Shown: positions 7,395 to 16,222, numbered from the stretch's first letter. The stretch: 64,000 nt of DNA from Labrenzia sp. CE80 (GCF_009650605.1 NZ_WAJT01000001.1:1922001-1986000), one strand, 5' to 3'. The notes: generated from the letters alone by a model not told the origin. Numbers and translations: made by a program.

Positions 7395-7853
7395 ATGAGC
7401 AAAAACTATGAAATCAGACAGGCACAGGCTGCCGATGAAGCTGCGGTTCGCGCCTGTGCCGAGGATGCATATGAACAGTATGTGGAGGCGATCGGGAAAA
7501 AACCGGCTCCCATGGTTGCAGACTTCGCTTCCCTGATCGCGGAAGAACGTGTGTATGTCGCTGTCGAAGACCAAACCAATGTCATTGGATTTATTGTTTT
7601 CTTTCGAGAAGACGATCACGTCTTGCTTGAAAATGTGGCGGTTCGCTCGGACGCGACCGGAGGCGGCATTGGAAAGAGCTTGATTGCACTGTGCGAGCGG
7701 ACAGCCAAGTCGTCAGGGGCAAGATCCATCAAACTTTACACCAACGAGAAAATGTCTGCGAATTTGACGATCTATCCCCGTCTCGGGTATCGGGAGATAG
7801 AGCGAAAAACCGAAGACGGTTTTCATCGTGTCTACTTCGAAAAGCTCATCTGA
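7395..7853 (+). CDS. GNAT family N-acetyltransferase
   Basis: 152 residues, the size of a single GNAT domain. It begins KNYEIRQAQAADEAAVRACAEDAY; the acetyl-CoA pyrophosphate loop is VAVRSDATGGGIGKSLI (Q/RxxGxG/A type), followed by LYTNEKMSANLTIYPRLGYRE, the usual C-terminal strand-helix with the family's FY-LGF-like motif. The ATG at 7395 is preferred over the GTG one codon earlier. Acetyl acceptor unknown. It probably acts alone in the cytosol. Confidence 0.9.
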   Translation: MSKNYEIRQAQAADEAAVRACAEDAYEQYVEAIGKKPAPMVADFASLIAEERVYVAVEDQTNVIGFIVFFREDDHVLLENVAVRSDATGGGIGKSLIALCERTAKSSGARSIKLYTNEKMSANLTIYPRLGYREIERKTEDGFHRVYFEKLI

Positions 7854-7999
7854 CGAACGGTTGCGAAGCCGGCACCCCCGCGGTTGGTTGCCCGCGCACC
7901 GAGTTCACGCTTTCCACCCTTAGGAGAAGTCGGTGCCGTACGCCGCAAATGTCATGTCTGGATCCACGCTCACCAAGACCGGAAGAAACAGTCGACTTT

Positions 8000-8851
8000 C
8001 TAGACCTTAAACGCGGTACGGATAGCCTCTTGCATCGCGTCCTGCGGTCCAGCCTTTTTTGTCTCACTTGCCCGCATCACCAGTTTAGAGGCTGGTGTCT
8101 TTCCGAAGCCAAGCTTCTTTCCCACAACCGATAGGCCAGAATGCAACGACGAGCGGCCTAGCAGACCGATCGCGATACCTGCTTCAACAGCTGCGAGGAC
8201 GCCCGAGACGCTTTGGCTGGAGTAGATCACGCGATATGGTTTCCCTCGCGCCTCCAGCGACTCGATAGCCGCATCTCGCCACCAGCAGGCATGATCAAAC
8301 AAGGCCACTGGCAGGCAGCCGTCGGCCGAGAAATCTCGATGCGCCGATGACAGCCAACAGGTTGGGTCTTCGAACAGCACGACTTCATGTTGCGAGGGAC
8401 GTTCCACCTCATAGACAGCGAGATCGAGTAATCCCTTGTCCAACGCATCCGGGAAGCCCGTGCTCAAGGCGCAGGTCACATCCAATTCCACCTTCGGGTG
8501 ATGACGGGTGAAAGCCGCGATGATTCCTGCAAGCTTCGCACGTCCGTGATCATCAGGGACCCCCAAGCGCAACTTGCCCGTTACAGCACCTTGAGAAATA
8601 TCGCGCAGTACAGCGTCAAGACGTTCGGTTACTTCTTTGGCGGCCGGCAGCAGCCGACGTCCCGTGTCGTTCAAGATCACACCGCGACCGTGCCGTTCAA
8701 AAACGGATTGTCCAAGGATCGCTTCAAGGCGCTTGATCTGAAGACTGGTAGCGGATTGGGACCGGTAGATGCGCGCCGCCCCGTCTGTGACGCTACCCGT
8801 GTCAGCCACGGCGACAAACGTGCGCAACAAATCACTGTCAAGACTTTCCAT
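8000..8851 (-). CDS. LysR family transcriptional regulator
   Basis: 283 residues. The N-terminal winged helix-turn-helix (residues 1-60) reads LLRTFVAVADTGSVTDGAARIYRSQSATSLQIKRLE, then the LysR substrate-binding domain follows from about residue 90. The ATG at 8851 has GGAAAA upstream; an in-frame TTG at 8863 is less likely. The last residues are AIRTAFKV, slightly short of the usual 300. It is divergent from the permease at 8936, with a T-N11-A LysR box between them, so regulation of that permease is very likely. Effector unknown. Confidence 0.93.
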   Translation of the reverse strand: MESLDSDLLRTFVAVADTGSVTDGAARIYRSQSATSLQIKRLEAILGQSVFERHGRGVILNDTGRRLLPAAKEVTERLDAVLRDISQGAVTGKLRLGVPDDHGRAKLAGIIAAFTRHHPKVELDVTCALSTGFPDALDKGLLDLAVYEVERPSQHEVVLFEDPTCWLSSAHRDFSADGCLPVALFDHACWWRDAAIESLEARGKPYRVIYSSQSVSGVLAAVEAGIAIGLLGRSSLHSGLSVVGKKLGFGKTPASKLVMRASETKKAGPQDAMQEAIRTAFKV

Positions 8852-8873
8852 TCGTTTTTCCAATATCAGAGAT

Positions 8874-8892
8874 TGAAGCTATTCGTTTTTCA
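8874..8892. promoter_or_regulatory. LysR box between the regulator and the permease
   Basis: TGAA at 8874-8877 and TTCA at 8889-8892 are separated by 11 bases, the T-N11-A dyad that LysR-type regulators recognise. The 11-mer ATTCGTTTTTC also occurs twice as a direct repeat (8850-8860 and 8881-8891). The site lies 23 bases from one start codon and 44 from the other, so one protein could control both genes. Confidence 0.65.
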
Positions 8893-8935
8893 TATGCTTC
8901 TCGACCGACTATTTTCAAGGTCAGAGGAGTATCCG

Positions 8936-9958
8936 ATGTTCGATCAGACAATTGTCCGCCGAAAGCCAAGCAAGAAAACTGCTTTGTGGGGCCTATGCCT
9001 TATCCTTTTGGTAGGCGCCGTTCTGGCTTGGCCAGAACACGCCGGAAATGCCGCCCTGTTTGTTGTGGGGGGGCTGCTTGCCGTCGCGCCGATTGTCATT
9101 CCGGGCATTTTTCTCGCTGCATGGATCATTGCCAGTGGAGCGGATGCGCACATCGCTGGCGCGTTCGAGGGCAGAATGCTGCGAACGGTCGTGATTGCAT
9201 CATTGATTGGTGCGATCACACCGGTCTGTGGTGTGACCGTATTGCCATTGATGGCTGGACTATTGGCAGCGGGCGTGCCGCTGGCCCCGATCATGGCTTT
9301 CTGGTTGTCCTCGCCGATTACAGACCCGGCAATGCTCGCGACCACCGCGGCGACTCTTGGTTTGAGCTTTGCAGCCGGCAAGACGCTTGCTGCCTTCGGA
9401 CTGGGTGTGTTTGGTGGTGCGGTCACGGGACTGTTTGCGACGAAGACTTGGGCTTTGAACGCGCTAAGAGACAATGGACTAGCGCAACAACTGAGCACCG
9501 CTCGTTGTGGAGGAGCGCAGACCTTCGATCCATGGGTTTGGAGGACTGAGGCGCGTCGGCGGTCATTTGGCGCACAATTTCGGGCGACCTCCCGGCTAAT
9601 CCTGATCTGCCTGATCCCAGCATTTGCCGCAGAATATGGCTTGAACGCCGCTCTGACTCCGGGGTCGCTTGCGGCATACGTTGGCGAGGATCAATGGTGG
9701 GCCATACCCGCTGCCGTTTTTGTTGGTGCTCCGGCCTACATCGACGGCTATGCCGCGCTCCCGCTGACGCGCGGACTGATCGACAACGGCATGTCCCCCG
9801 GTGCTGCCATGGCCTTTCTCATCTCGGGCGGGGTGGTCAGCATTTGGGGCGCAATGGCCATTGCGCCGGTTCTTAAGCTGAAGCCTTTTTTGTTGTATCT
9901 CGCCCTGGCTGTTCTGGGCTCGTTGGCAGCGGGCTACACATTTGAGTGGGCTGTTTAA
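8936..9958 (+). CDS. Permease of the ArsP/YraQ (DUF318) type
   Basis: 340 residues with about eight to nine membrane segments in two halves. The first half carries ITPVCGVTVLPLMAGLLAAG and WLSSPITDPAMLATTAATLG; the second has VFVGAPAYIDGYAALPLTRG and AAMAFLISGGVVSIWGAMA, the duplicated gate motifs of the ArsP_1 permease family. The central loop (about 155-205) is cytosolic. Family members export trivalent organoarsenicals or unknown substrates; the substrate here is not known, and the family's cysteine cluster is reduced to one Cys. The start ATG has AGAGGAG upstream. A frame open back to 8498 overlaps the LysR gene and is rejected. Confidence 0.85.
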   Translation: MFDQTIVRRKPSKKTALWGLCLILLVGAVLAWPEHAGNAALFVVGGLLAVAPIVIPGIFLAAWIIASGADAHIAGAFEGRMLRTVVIASLIGAITPVCGVTVLPLMAGLLAAGVPLAPIMAFWLSSPITDPAMLATTAATLGLSFAAGKTLAAFGLGVFGGAVTGLFATKTWALNALRDNGLAQQLSTARCGGAQTFDPWVWRTEARRRSFGAQFRATSRLILICLIPAFAAEYGLNAALTPGSLAAYVGEDQWWAIPAAVFVGAPAYIDGYAALPLTRGLIDNGMSPGAAMAFLISGGVVSIWGAMAIAPVLKLKPFLLYLALAVLGSLAAGYTFEWAV

Positions 9959-10032
9959 AGGGAGGCGGCTAGAGCCGCTTTCTGGCCGCTTTCAGCTGCG
10001 AAAACGAAGTTTGGTCATATCAAGGAATTGAG

Positions 10033-10689
10033 ATGAAACGCGCGCTAAGGGTCGCAACGGTTTTGCTGCTGGTCGCGGCGGTCGGACTGTCAGTCTACGG
10101 CGCTTTGGGATACTGGGATGCAGTTCGTCGGTCGGATGAGTTCGTGACACGTGCAAATGCGTTGATAGCTGATGGCAAGGGACCACAAAACCTGGGAACC
10201 GAGTATCTCCGACAGCTCATTTTGGTTCAAGATCCCGGTTATCTGGAACATGGCGGCGTTGACCTTTCCACCCCGGGCGCCGGGCTGACAACGTTCTCTC
10301 AATCGGTTTCCAAACGACTGGGCTTCGAGGAATTTCGCCCAGGCGTTGGCAAGATACGGCAGACTGGCTTTGCCTTGGGTTTGGAGAGCCGTCTCAGCAA
10401 AGAGCAAATTCTCGCGCTCTGGCTTGATACCGTTGAGATGGGACGCAGTGCTGACGGGTGGATGACAGGCTTCTTTCACGCAAGTGAAAGTGTCTACGGT
10501 CGGGCACCCGCCGGCCTTTCAGACCTGGAATATCATCGTCTTCTGGCCGTGCTCATCGCACCGGGTCAATTCCGGCTGCTCGAAGAAGATAAGGCCCTTG
10601 ATGATCGCGCTGCTCGGATTGCAAGACTCGCATCGGGTGACTGTCATCCCGACGATCTAAGGGATGTCTGGCTTGACGGCTGCACGTAG
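10033..10689 (+). CDS. GT51-like transglycosylase domain protein lacking both catalytic glutamates
   Basis: 218 residues with one N-terminal membrane anchor (about 5-25) and a periplasmic domain resembling the peptidoglycan glycosyltransferase family GT51. Landmarks are QDPGYLEHGGVD (residues 66-77), AGLTTFSQSVSKRL (83-96), and GKIRQTGFALGLESRLSKEQILALWLD. In active GT51 enzymes motif I is ED-x-x-F and motif III is RK-x-x-E; here both glutamates are glutamine (Q66 and Q110). That would be expected to abolish chain polymerisation. It may bind lipid II or glycan, or scaffold other enzymes. The start follows a weak AAGGAA. The protein is shorter than typical monofunctional enzymes at its C-terminus. 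Confidence 0.75.
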   Translation: MKRALRVATVLLLVAAVGLSVYGALGYWDAVRRSDEFVTRANALIADGKGPQNLGTEYLRQLILVQDPGYLEHGGVDLSTPGAGLTTFSQSVSKRLGFEEFRPGVGKIRQTGFALGLESRLSKEQILALWLDTVEMGRSADGWMTGFFHASESVYGRAPAGLSDLEYHRLLAVLIAPGQFRLLEEDKALDDRAARIARLASGDCHPDDLRDVWLDGCT

Positions 10690-10837
10690 ACGGGTCTGCA
10701 ATCCTCACCCGGATCCCCTTCCCTTCCGGCCTGTCGCAAATGGACGATCATGTGGCGCTGCAGCATGAGCGGTGCTTTGGTGCCCGTGCGATTGGTCGGA
10801 AAGCCTTGCAACGCTGCGAGGCTCAAGAGGGCTGATC

Positions 10838-12163
10838 ATGGTTCAAGTGTTGCACGGGATCTGGGCGCTTCTGATCGGCGTGGTCTTCATCATGCTGGGC
10901 AACGGCATGCAATTCACCCTGATCGGCCTGCGCGGCGGGATCGAGGGGTTTTCGGCCGCCGAACTTGCCATCATCACCTCGGGCTATTTCGTCGGTTTCC
11001 TGTCCGGCGCGCGCCTCGCCCCCAAGCTCATTCGGCGCGTCGGTCATGTGCGGGTGTTCGCGGCTCTCGGCAGCTTCATGTCGGCGGGCGTGATCGCCTT
11101 TCCGCTTCTGACCGAGCCATGGGCCTGGACGCTGTTGCGGCTGCTCGTCGGCTTCTGCATGTCAGGCATCTATGTCACAGCGGAAAGCTGGCTCAATGAT
11201 GCGGCGACCAACGACACCCGCGGCAAGGTGCTTTCGACCTACATGATCGCGCAGACGCTTGGCATCATCGGCGCGCAGGGACTCCTGACCCTTGGCGATG
11301 CAGGCACATCGGTCCTCTTCATCTGCGCCTCAATCCTCGTCTCGATCTCCTTTGCCCCGATCCTGCTGTCTGTCACGAAAGTTCCGGCAGCGGAGGTTGC
11401 CCGCCCTATGCCCATGCGCGACCTCTTTACCCAGTCGCCGCTCGGAACCGTGGGGATCTTTCTGCTGGGCTGTATCTATGCGGCGCAATCGGGCATGGGC
11501 GCTGTCTTCGGCACACAGATCGGGCTAACGCCTGATGAAATTGCGCTTTTCGTCGCGATGCTGTTTGCCGGCGCCCTGCTGTTGCAATACCCCATCGGCT
11601 GGCTGTCGGACCGGATGGACCGGCGCAAGCTGATCTTCGGAGCCGCCTTTCTAGGCGCCCTGGCATGCATCAACGGCTGGCTCAATGACGGTGGTCTATG
11701 GCACATGATGGCCGCAGCGTTCTTCGCCGGCGGAGTAACGACGCCGCTGTATGCGCTGTTCCTAGCCTATACCAACGACACGCTGCCGCTGGAAGACATG
11801 GCGGCGGCCTCGGGCGGACTGGTCCTGAGCTTCGGCATCGGCGCCATTTTGGGGCCGCTTATCACCGGCTGGGCGATGGAAGAATATGGCCCGCCGGCCT
11901 TCTGGCTCGTGCTGACTCTGACCTTCGGTGCCATCGCACTCTATGCGCTCTACCGGATGACCCAACGGTCGATGGTGCCGGTGGAGGACACCGAGAGCTA
12001 TCTGAGCGTCCTGCCCACCGCCTCGCCGGTAGCCGTCGAAGCGGCTGGCGTCTGGGCGTCAGAACAGGCTGAGGCTGAGGCTGAGGCTGAGGCTGAGGCT
12101 GAGGCTGAGGCTGAGGCTGAGGCTGAGGCTGAGGCTGAGGAAAGCACCAGGACCGACTCGTAA
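10838..12163 (+). CDS. MFS transporter with repeat-encoded (Ala-Glu)12 tail
   Basis: 441 residues with about 12 membrane segments. The A motif-like loop ARLAPKLIRRVGHVRVF follows the second segment, and WLSDRMDRRKLIFG lies in the second half, as in YcaD-like major-facilitator proteins. The start ATG at 10838 has AAGAGGG upstream. After the last membrane segment the cytoplasmic tail runs through about 60 residues, including 12 Ala-Glu pairs encoded by a perfect (GCTGAG)12 array. Substrate unknown. It converges on thiL with only nine bases between stop codons. GC rises here compared with the region to the left. Confidence 0.9.
   Translation: MVQVLHGIWALLIGVVFIMLGNGMQFTLIGLRGGIEGFSAAELAIITSGYFVGFLSGARLAPKLIRRVGHVRVFAALGSFMSAGVIAFPLLTEPWAWTLLRLLVGFCMSGIYVTAESWLNDAATNDTRGKVLSTYMIAQTLGIIGAQGLLTLGDAGTSVLFICASILVSISFAPILLSVTKVPAAEVARPMPMRDLFTQSPLGTVGIFLLGCIYAAQSGMGAVFGTQIGLTPDEIALFVAMLFAGALLLQYPIGWLSDRMDRRKLIFGAAFLGALACINGWLNDGGLWHMMAAAFFAGGVTTPLYALFLAYTNDTLPLEDMAAASGGLVLSFGIGAILGPLITGWAMEEYGPPAFWLVLTLTFGAIALYALYRMTQRSMVPVEDTESYLSVLPTASPVAVEAAGVWASEQAEAEAEAEAEAEAEAEAEAEAEAEESTRTDS
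12068..12139 (+). repeat. Hexanucleotide tandem repeat (GCTGAG)12
   Basis: Twelve perfect, uninterrupted GCTGAG units lie inside the MFS gene, encoding (Ala-Glu)12. Because the unit is six bases, slippage would change tail length in steps of two residues and never shift the frame. Perfect identity points to recent expansion. Confidence 0.95.
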
Positions 12164-12172
12164 GCAACCCCT

Positions 12173-13219
12173 TTAGAAGTGCTGAAATCCGAGAAACTGG
12201 TCGATCGGAAGCGGACCATCCGCCCCTTGAAGCTGCAGGTGTCCGCTGCCGGGCGTGACCTTGCCGATACGGGTGACCGGGCAGCCGACCTTCTTGGAAT
12301 CAGCCTCGAAGGTGCTTGCCCTGTCCTCCGGCACACAAGCTAAAATTTCATAGTCATCACCGCCATTGAGGCAGGTCTGAAAGGTCGGTTGATCGACCTT
12401 CGAAATGGCCGTCAGCGCCGAGGACAGCGGCACGTCGGCAAGCTCCAGCAGGAGATCGACGTCAGACGCCCGAGCAAGGTGAGCCGCGTCTGCCAGAAGA
12501 CCGTCGGAGATGTCCATGGCGGCGCTGGCGCTGGCGCGGACCGCGCCGCCGAGCTTCACCTTGGGCTGGGGCAGCAGGTAACGGTCGAGGATATGGCGAT
12601 GATCGCTCTCAGAGAGGCCCATACGGTGGGCGAAGCCCGGATCAAGCCGCGCTTTCAGACCGGCAGCGGCATCGCCGATGGTGCCGGTCACATAGAGAAG
12701 ATCGCCAGGCGCCGCTCCGCTCCGCCGCACCGCAGTGCCGACGGGTGTTTCACCAATGGCCGTCACAGAAATCTGCAGACCCTCTCCGGTGCGGATGGTG
12801 TCTCCGCCCAAAAGGACTACATTGAAAGCAGATTGATCGCCGGACAGACCGCAGCAGAAGCGCTCTAGCCAATCTTCGCGCCAGTCGTCAGGCAGTCCAA
12901 GCCCGAGCAGGTAGGCGGTCGGAACAGCGCCCTTGGCGGAGAGATCCGACAGATTGACCCGCAGCGCCTTGGCGGCGATCGCCTCGGGCGGGTCGTCTGC
13001 AAAGAAGTGGACGTCGGCGGCCAGCATGTCCTTGGTCAGGACCAGCTCGTGGCCATCATGAGGCGCATAGACCGCTGCGTCGTCGGTGAGACCGAGGCTG
13101 CCCGGATCGCTGGCAAGGGGCGCCAGATAGCGTTTGATCAGCTCAAACTCGCCGAGCCTCTGTTCAGGGCTGGCTTGCTCTGGTCCTGCCTCTTGCGGCC
13201 GGTCACCGGCCATGGTCAC
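12173..13219 (-). CDS. thiL: Thiamine-monophosphate kinase
   Basis: 348 residues. It phosphorylates thiamine monophosphate to thiamine diphosphate with ATP in the cytosol. The AIRS-type fold shows GEFELIKRYLAP, LTDDAAVY (metal-binding DDAA), NLSDLSAKGAVPTAYLLGL, the GGDT loop, MDISDGL and GGDDYE. The last is usually GGEDYE, a conservative change. The first 20 residues are a low-complexity extension. The start overlaps the nusB stop by four bases, so the two are translationally coupled. It is the last gene of the glyA to thiL run and converges on the MFS gene. Confidence 0.95.
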   Translation of the reverse strand: MTMAGDRPQEAGPEQASPEQRLGEFELIKRYLAPLASDPGSLGLTDDAAVYAPHDGHELVLTKDMLAADVHFFADDPPEAIAAKALRVNLSDLSAKGAVPTAYLLGLGLPDDWREDWLERFCCGLSGDQSAFNVVLLGGDTIRTGEGLQISVTAIGETPVGTAVRRSGAAPGDLLYVTGTIGDAAAGLKARLDPGFAHRMGLSESDHRHILDRYLLPQPKVKLGGAVRASASAAMDISDGLLADAAHLARASDVDLLLELADVPLSSALTAISKVDQPTFQTCLNGGDDYEILACVPEDRASTFEADSKKVGCPVTRIGKVTPGSGHLQLQGADGPLPIDQFLGFQHF

Positions 13220-13773
13220 GCCTCGCCGGTGCCAGCCTCGTCCGGCTGCACGTCGGGCGCCACGAATTCGCTGTTGCGCAGGTCATGGGCCAACCGGTCC
13301 AACACGCCGTTGACGAGACCCGGCTCGTCTTCCTGGAAGAACGCCTTGGCGACATCGATGTATTCGGAAATGATCACCCGAGCCGGCACATCCTTGCGCC
13401 GCAGCAGCTCAAACCCGCCTGAGCGCAGGATGGCGCGCAACAGGCTGTCGATGCGCTTCAGCGGCCAGCCTTCGCTCAAGGCTGTGTGAATGAAGGGATC
13501 GAGGAATTTCTGATCCGCAACAACACCCTTGACGATGTCCTTGAACCATTGTTCGTCAGCATCGCGGTATTGCTCGCCGTCCAGCTCCTTGCCGAGGCGG
13601 AACGCGGTGAATTCGCTCACCACATCAGAGAGCGGCGCACCGCCCACATCCATCTGATAGAGCGCCTGCACAGCCGCAAGACGGGCAACGCCGCGCTTGT
13701 TCGCCGGGCGCGGGCCATCGTCTTTCGGTTTTGAGTCCGTATGGGGCTTCGATTGCTCGACCTTGTCGGTCAT
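13216..13773 (-). CDS. nusB: Transcription antitermination factor NusB
   Basis: 185 residues, somewhat longer than average because of a charged 27-residue N-terminal extension. The NusB fold starts at RGVARLAAVQALYQMDVGG and includes VIISEYIDVAKAFFQEDEPGLVNGVLDRLA, the signature C-terminal helices. It acts with NusE in rRNA antitermination. It lies four bases after ribH and overlaps thiL, the common alphaproteobacterial order. Confidence 0.96.
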   Translation of the reverse strand: MTDKVEQSKPHTDSKPKDDGPRPANKRGVARLAAVQALYQMDVGGAPLSDVVSEFTAFRLGKELDGEQYRDADEQWFKDIVKGVVADQKFLDPFIHTALSEGWPLKRIDSLLRAILRSGGFELLRRKDVPARVIISEYIDVAKAFFQEDEPGLVNGVLDRLAHDLRNSEFVAPDVQPDEAGTGEA

Positions 13774-13777
13774 ATTG

Positions 13778-14227
13778 TTAAACTCCGAGCCTTTCGCGCA
13801 GGGCGATCATGGCCAAGGCTGCTTCAGCCGCCGCGCCGCCCTTGTTCTTTTCACTGACCTTTGCCCGTGCCCAGGCCTGGGCGTCGTTTTCGACGGTCAG
13901 GATGCCGTTGCCAATCGCCAGGTCCGCATCGACCATCAGATCCATGATGACCCGAGCAGATTCATTGGCGACGATATCATAGTGGGAGGTTTCCCCGCGG
14001 ATCACTGCGCCCAGAAGCACAAATCCATCATAGAGCTCACCATCGTTTTCCATGGCAGTCATGGCCATCGAAAGGGCAGCCGGAATTTCCAGAACGCCAG
14101 GCACAGCGATGCGCTCATAGGTTCCGCCTGCCGCCTCGATCGCCTGGATCGCGCCTTCGGCGAGAGCGTCGGCAAGATCGTCATAGAAACGGGCTTCGAT
14201 GATCAGGATCTTCGGTGCTGAGGCCAT
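13778..14227 (-). CDS. ribH: 6,7-dimethyl-8-ribityllumazine synthase
   Basis: 149 residues from the ATG at 14227, where MASAPKILIIEARFYDDL aligns with the family start; a frame from 14287 is longer but not family-like. Motifs include VPGVLEIPAAL and VLLGAVIRGETSHYD, with the active-site histidine in the loop. The enzyme condenses 3,4-dihydroxy-2-butanone 4-phosphate with the pyrimidine intermediate to the direct precursor of riboflavin, usually as a 60-mer or pentamer. It follows ribE after a 155-base gap in which other species often have ribA or ribB genes. Confidence 0.96.
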   Translation of the reverse strand: MASAPKILIIEARFYDDLADALAEGAIQAIEAAGGTYERIAVPGVLEIPAALSMAMTAMENDGELYDGFVLLGAVIRGETSHYDIVANESARVIMDLMVDADLAIGNGILTVENDAQAWARAKVSEKNKGGAAAEAALAMIALRERLGV

Positions 14228-14382
14228 GGGTCCATTCGTCTTTCTTGAGGGTCGCGACAGGAACCATGCCCGTGCGAATTTGTCCACCCCGTTCCCTGCC
14301 CCGGCGGGCTATCGCTGGGGAGAAAAACAAGGTCTGGTAAACGCGAGCCGCTCTGGTCGGCTGCGCCAGTCGCTGCCTTCAG

Positions 14383-14997
14383 TTACGCCTCGTGCGTGAA
14401 TTCCGCAAGACGTGCTGCATAACGGGCCATCATGTCGACTTCAAGATTCACGAGATCGCCCTCCTGGCGGTCGCCCCAAGTGGTGACGGCGAGCGTGTGC
14501 GGGATCAGGAAAACAGAGAACAGCAGCCCCTCGGCCTCATTGACCGTCAGAGACGTCCCGTCGAGACAGACCGAGCCTTTCTTGGCGATGAAAGGCGCGA
14601 CGTCGCGGGAGACTTCAAACTGGAAGTAGACGCTGTCTTCGTGGTCGGTCCGCTTTGTGATCTTCGCGGTGCCATCGACGTGGCCGAGCACGAGATGACC
14701 GCCCAGTTCCGTACCCATGGCGAGGGAACGCTCCAGGTTCAGTTTCTGACCGGCAGCCCATTGGCTGGCCGTTGTCAGCGCAAGGGTTTCTGCCGCCGAT
14801 TCGACCTCAAACCAGTTGCTCCCGTCCGCGCCATGGCCCTTGGCCGTCACCGTGTGGCAGGGACCGCCACATGCAATGGACGCACCAAGATCGATGCCAT
14901 CGGGATCATATACGGTCTTGATGCGGGTCCTGATCCCCGCCGGAATTTTCTCGACCGACAGGATCTCGCCAAGGTCGGTGACAATACCGGTGAACAT
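14383..14997 (-). CDS. ribE: Riboflavin synthase, alpha subunit
   Basis: 204 residues starting MFTGIVTDLGEI, the invariant opening of the family. Two homologous lumazine-binding barrels are seen, the first with GASIACGGPCHTV and the second with KGSVCLDGTSLTVNE. It dismutates two lumazines to riboflavin. The start at 14997 is fixed by the MFTGIV motif and GGAAG upstream. The 38-base gap to ribD consists largely of imperfect CTGAAA repeats. Confidence 0.97.
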   Translation of the reverse strand: MFTGIVTDLGEILSVEKIPAGIRTRIKTVYDPDGIDLGASIACGGPCHTVTAKGHGADGSNWFEVESAAETLALTTASQWAAGQKLNLERSLAMGTELGGHLVLGHVDGTAKITKRTDHEDSVYFQFEVSRDVAPFIAKKGSVCLDGTSLTVNEAEGLLFSVFLIPHTLAVTTWGDRQEGDLVNLEVDMMARYAARLAEFTHEA

Positions 14998-15035
14998 GTC
15001 AGGCCCCACTTCCAGTTTCAGTTTCAGATGCAGTT

Positions 15036-16160
15036 TCAGGCGCGTTTGCGCAAATAAAGATAGGCGTCACCATTCAGACGACCGCTGTCGATACGCTGAT
15101 ATCTGGGATCGGCCAGCACTGCTTCAAGTTCAAGACCGTGCAGAGCCGGTATGCCACCCGCGCCGACCTCCACCGCTCCCGTCACCACACACAGATCATC
15201 GACACATTCCGTGCTCAGGAAGGCGCTGGAAATACGTGAGCCGCCTTCGATCATCAACCGCGTGATACCACGGGTTCCAAGCGCGCGCAGGGCCACAGAC
15301 GGCGCGATACGGCCCTCTTCCAGAGGCACGCGCACGATCAGCACGCCCTCATTCGCCAAGGCCTTGATCCGCTCGGGATCGGCGTCATTGCCTGCAATCA
15401 ACCAGACCGGTACATCTGCCGCTGTCTGAACCAGCTTCGAGTTTAGCGGCAGCTTCGCCGCGGCGTCCAGAACCACCCGAACCGGCGACTGATCCGCCAT
15501 ACCCGGAAGGCGGCAGGTCAGCTGCGGGTCATCAGCCAGGGCGGTGCCGATGCCCACGAGAATCGCGTCGTGCGAGGCTCTGAAGCCATGAACGTGGCGC
15601 ATGGACAAGGGGCATGAAATTCTGACCTGACCTGCGCCTGGACGTCCGATGAAACCATCCTGCGAGACCGCCAGCTTCAAGAACACGTGGGGGCGCTGGT
15701 CTGTGATCCGCAGGGAAAAGCCATGGTGGAGGTCTTCACAGGCCTCTGCCTCGACGCCAACAAGAACGTCGAGGCCAGCCTCTTGCAACATCGCGACGCC
15801 CCTACCCGCAACGCGCGGATTGGGATCGCGCATGCCGATCACCACACGGGTGACGCCGGCCTTGATCAGCGCGATAGAACAGGGCGGCGTACGACCGAAA
15901 TGGGAACAGGGCTCGAGAGTCACATAGCAGGTCGCGCCACGCGCCCGCTCGCCTGCCTGACGCAGGGCGTTTACTTCCGCATGGGCGCTGCCTGGACGGG
16001 ACGTAACACCACGGCCGACAAGGACATCGTTGCCGTCTTCATCCTGTGCGACAATGATCGCGCCCACGGATGGGTTGGGCCAGACACGTCCCAGGCCGCG
16101 GCGCGCAAGACGCACGGCCGCCAGCATGAAACGGCGATCCTGTTCGGAACTGGTCGTCAT
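15036..16160 (-). CDS. ribD: Bifunctional diaminohydroxyphosphoribosylaminopyrimidine deaminase / reductase
   Basis: 374 residues. The N-terminal deaminase (about 1-145) has the zinc motifs HAEVNAL and PCSHFGRTPPC. The C-terminal reductase (about 150-374) has KLAVSQDGFIG, VGIGTALADDP and MIEGGSRISSAFL for NADPH binding. It performs the second and third steps of riboflavin synthesis. Located 62 bases after nrdR in the same direction. Confidence 0.97.
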   Translation of the reverse strand: MTTSSEQDRRFMLAAVRLARRGLGRVWPNPSVGAIIVAQDEDGNDVLVGRGVTSRPGSAHAEVNALRQAGERARGATCYVTLEPCSHFGRTPPCSIALIKAGVTRVVIGMRDPNPRVAGRGVAMLQEAGLDVLVGVEAEACEDLHHGFSLRITDQRPHVFLKLAVSQDGFIGRPGAGQVRISCPLSMRHVHGFRASHDAILVGIGTALADDPQLTCRLPGMADQSPVRVVLDAAAKLPLNSKLVQTAADVPVWLIAGNDADPERIKALANEGVLIVRVPLEEGRIAPSVALRALGTRGITRLMIEGGSRISSAFLSTECVDDLCVVTGAVEVGAGGIPALHGLELEAVLADPRYQRIDSGRLNGDAYLYLRKRA

Positions 16161-16222
16161 GAGTTTCGTGTTACCCTCTGGCTGGACGATTGAGGCATGA
16201 GCGCACGAGCGGGCGCTCCGTC

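Noticed and set aside
8498..8935. Upstream extension of the permease frame
   Set aside because: It overlaps the LysR gene on the other strand; a good ribosome-binding site and the family start are at 8936.
11862..12336. Antisense frames rich in Pro-Gln or Ser-Ala repeats
   Set aside because: They are readings of the (GCTGAG)12 array in other frames.
13700..16200. FMN riboswitch before the riboflavin genes
   Set aside because: Gaps between ribD, ribE and ribH are too short or lack the conserved RFN stems; nothing similar was seen before nrdR or glyA.
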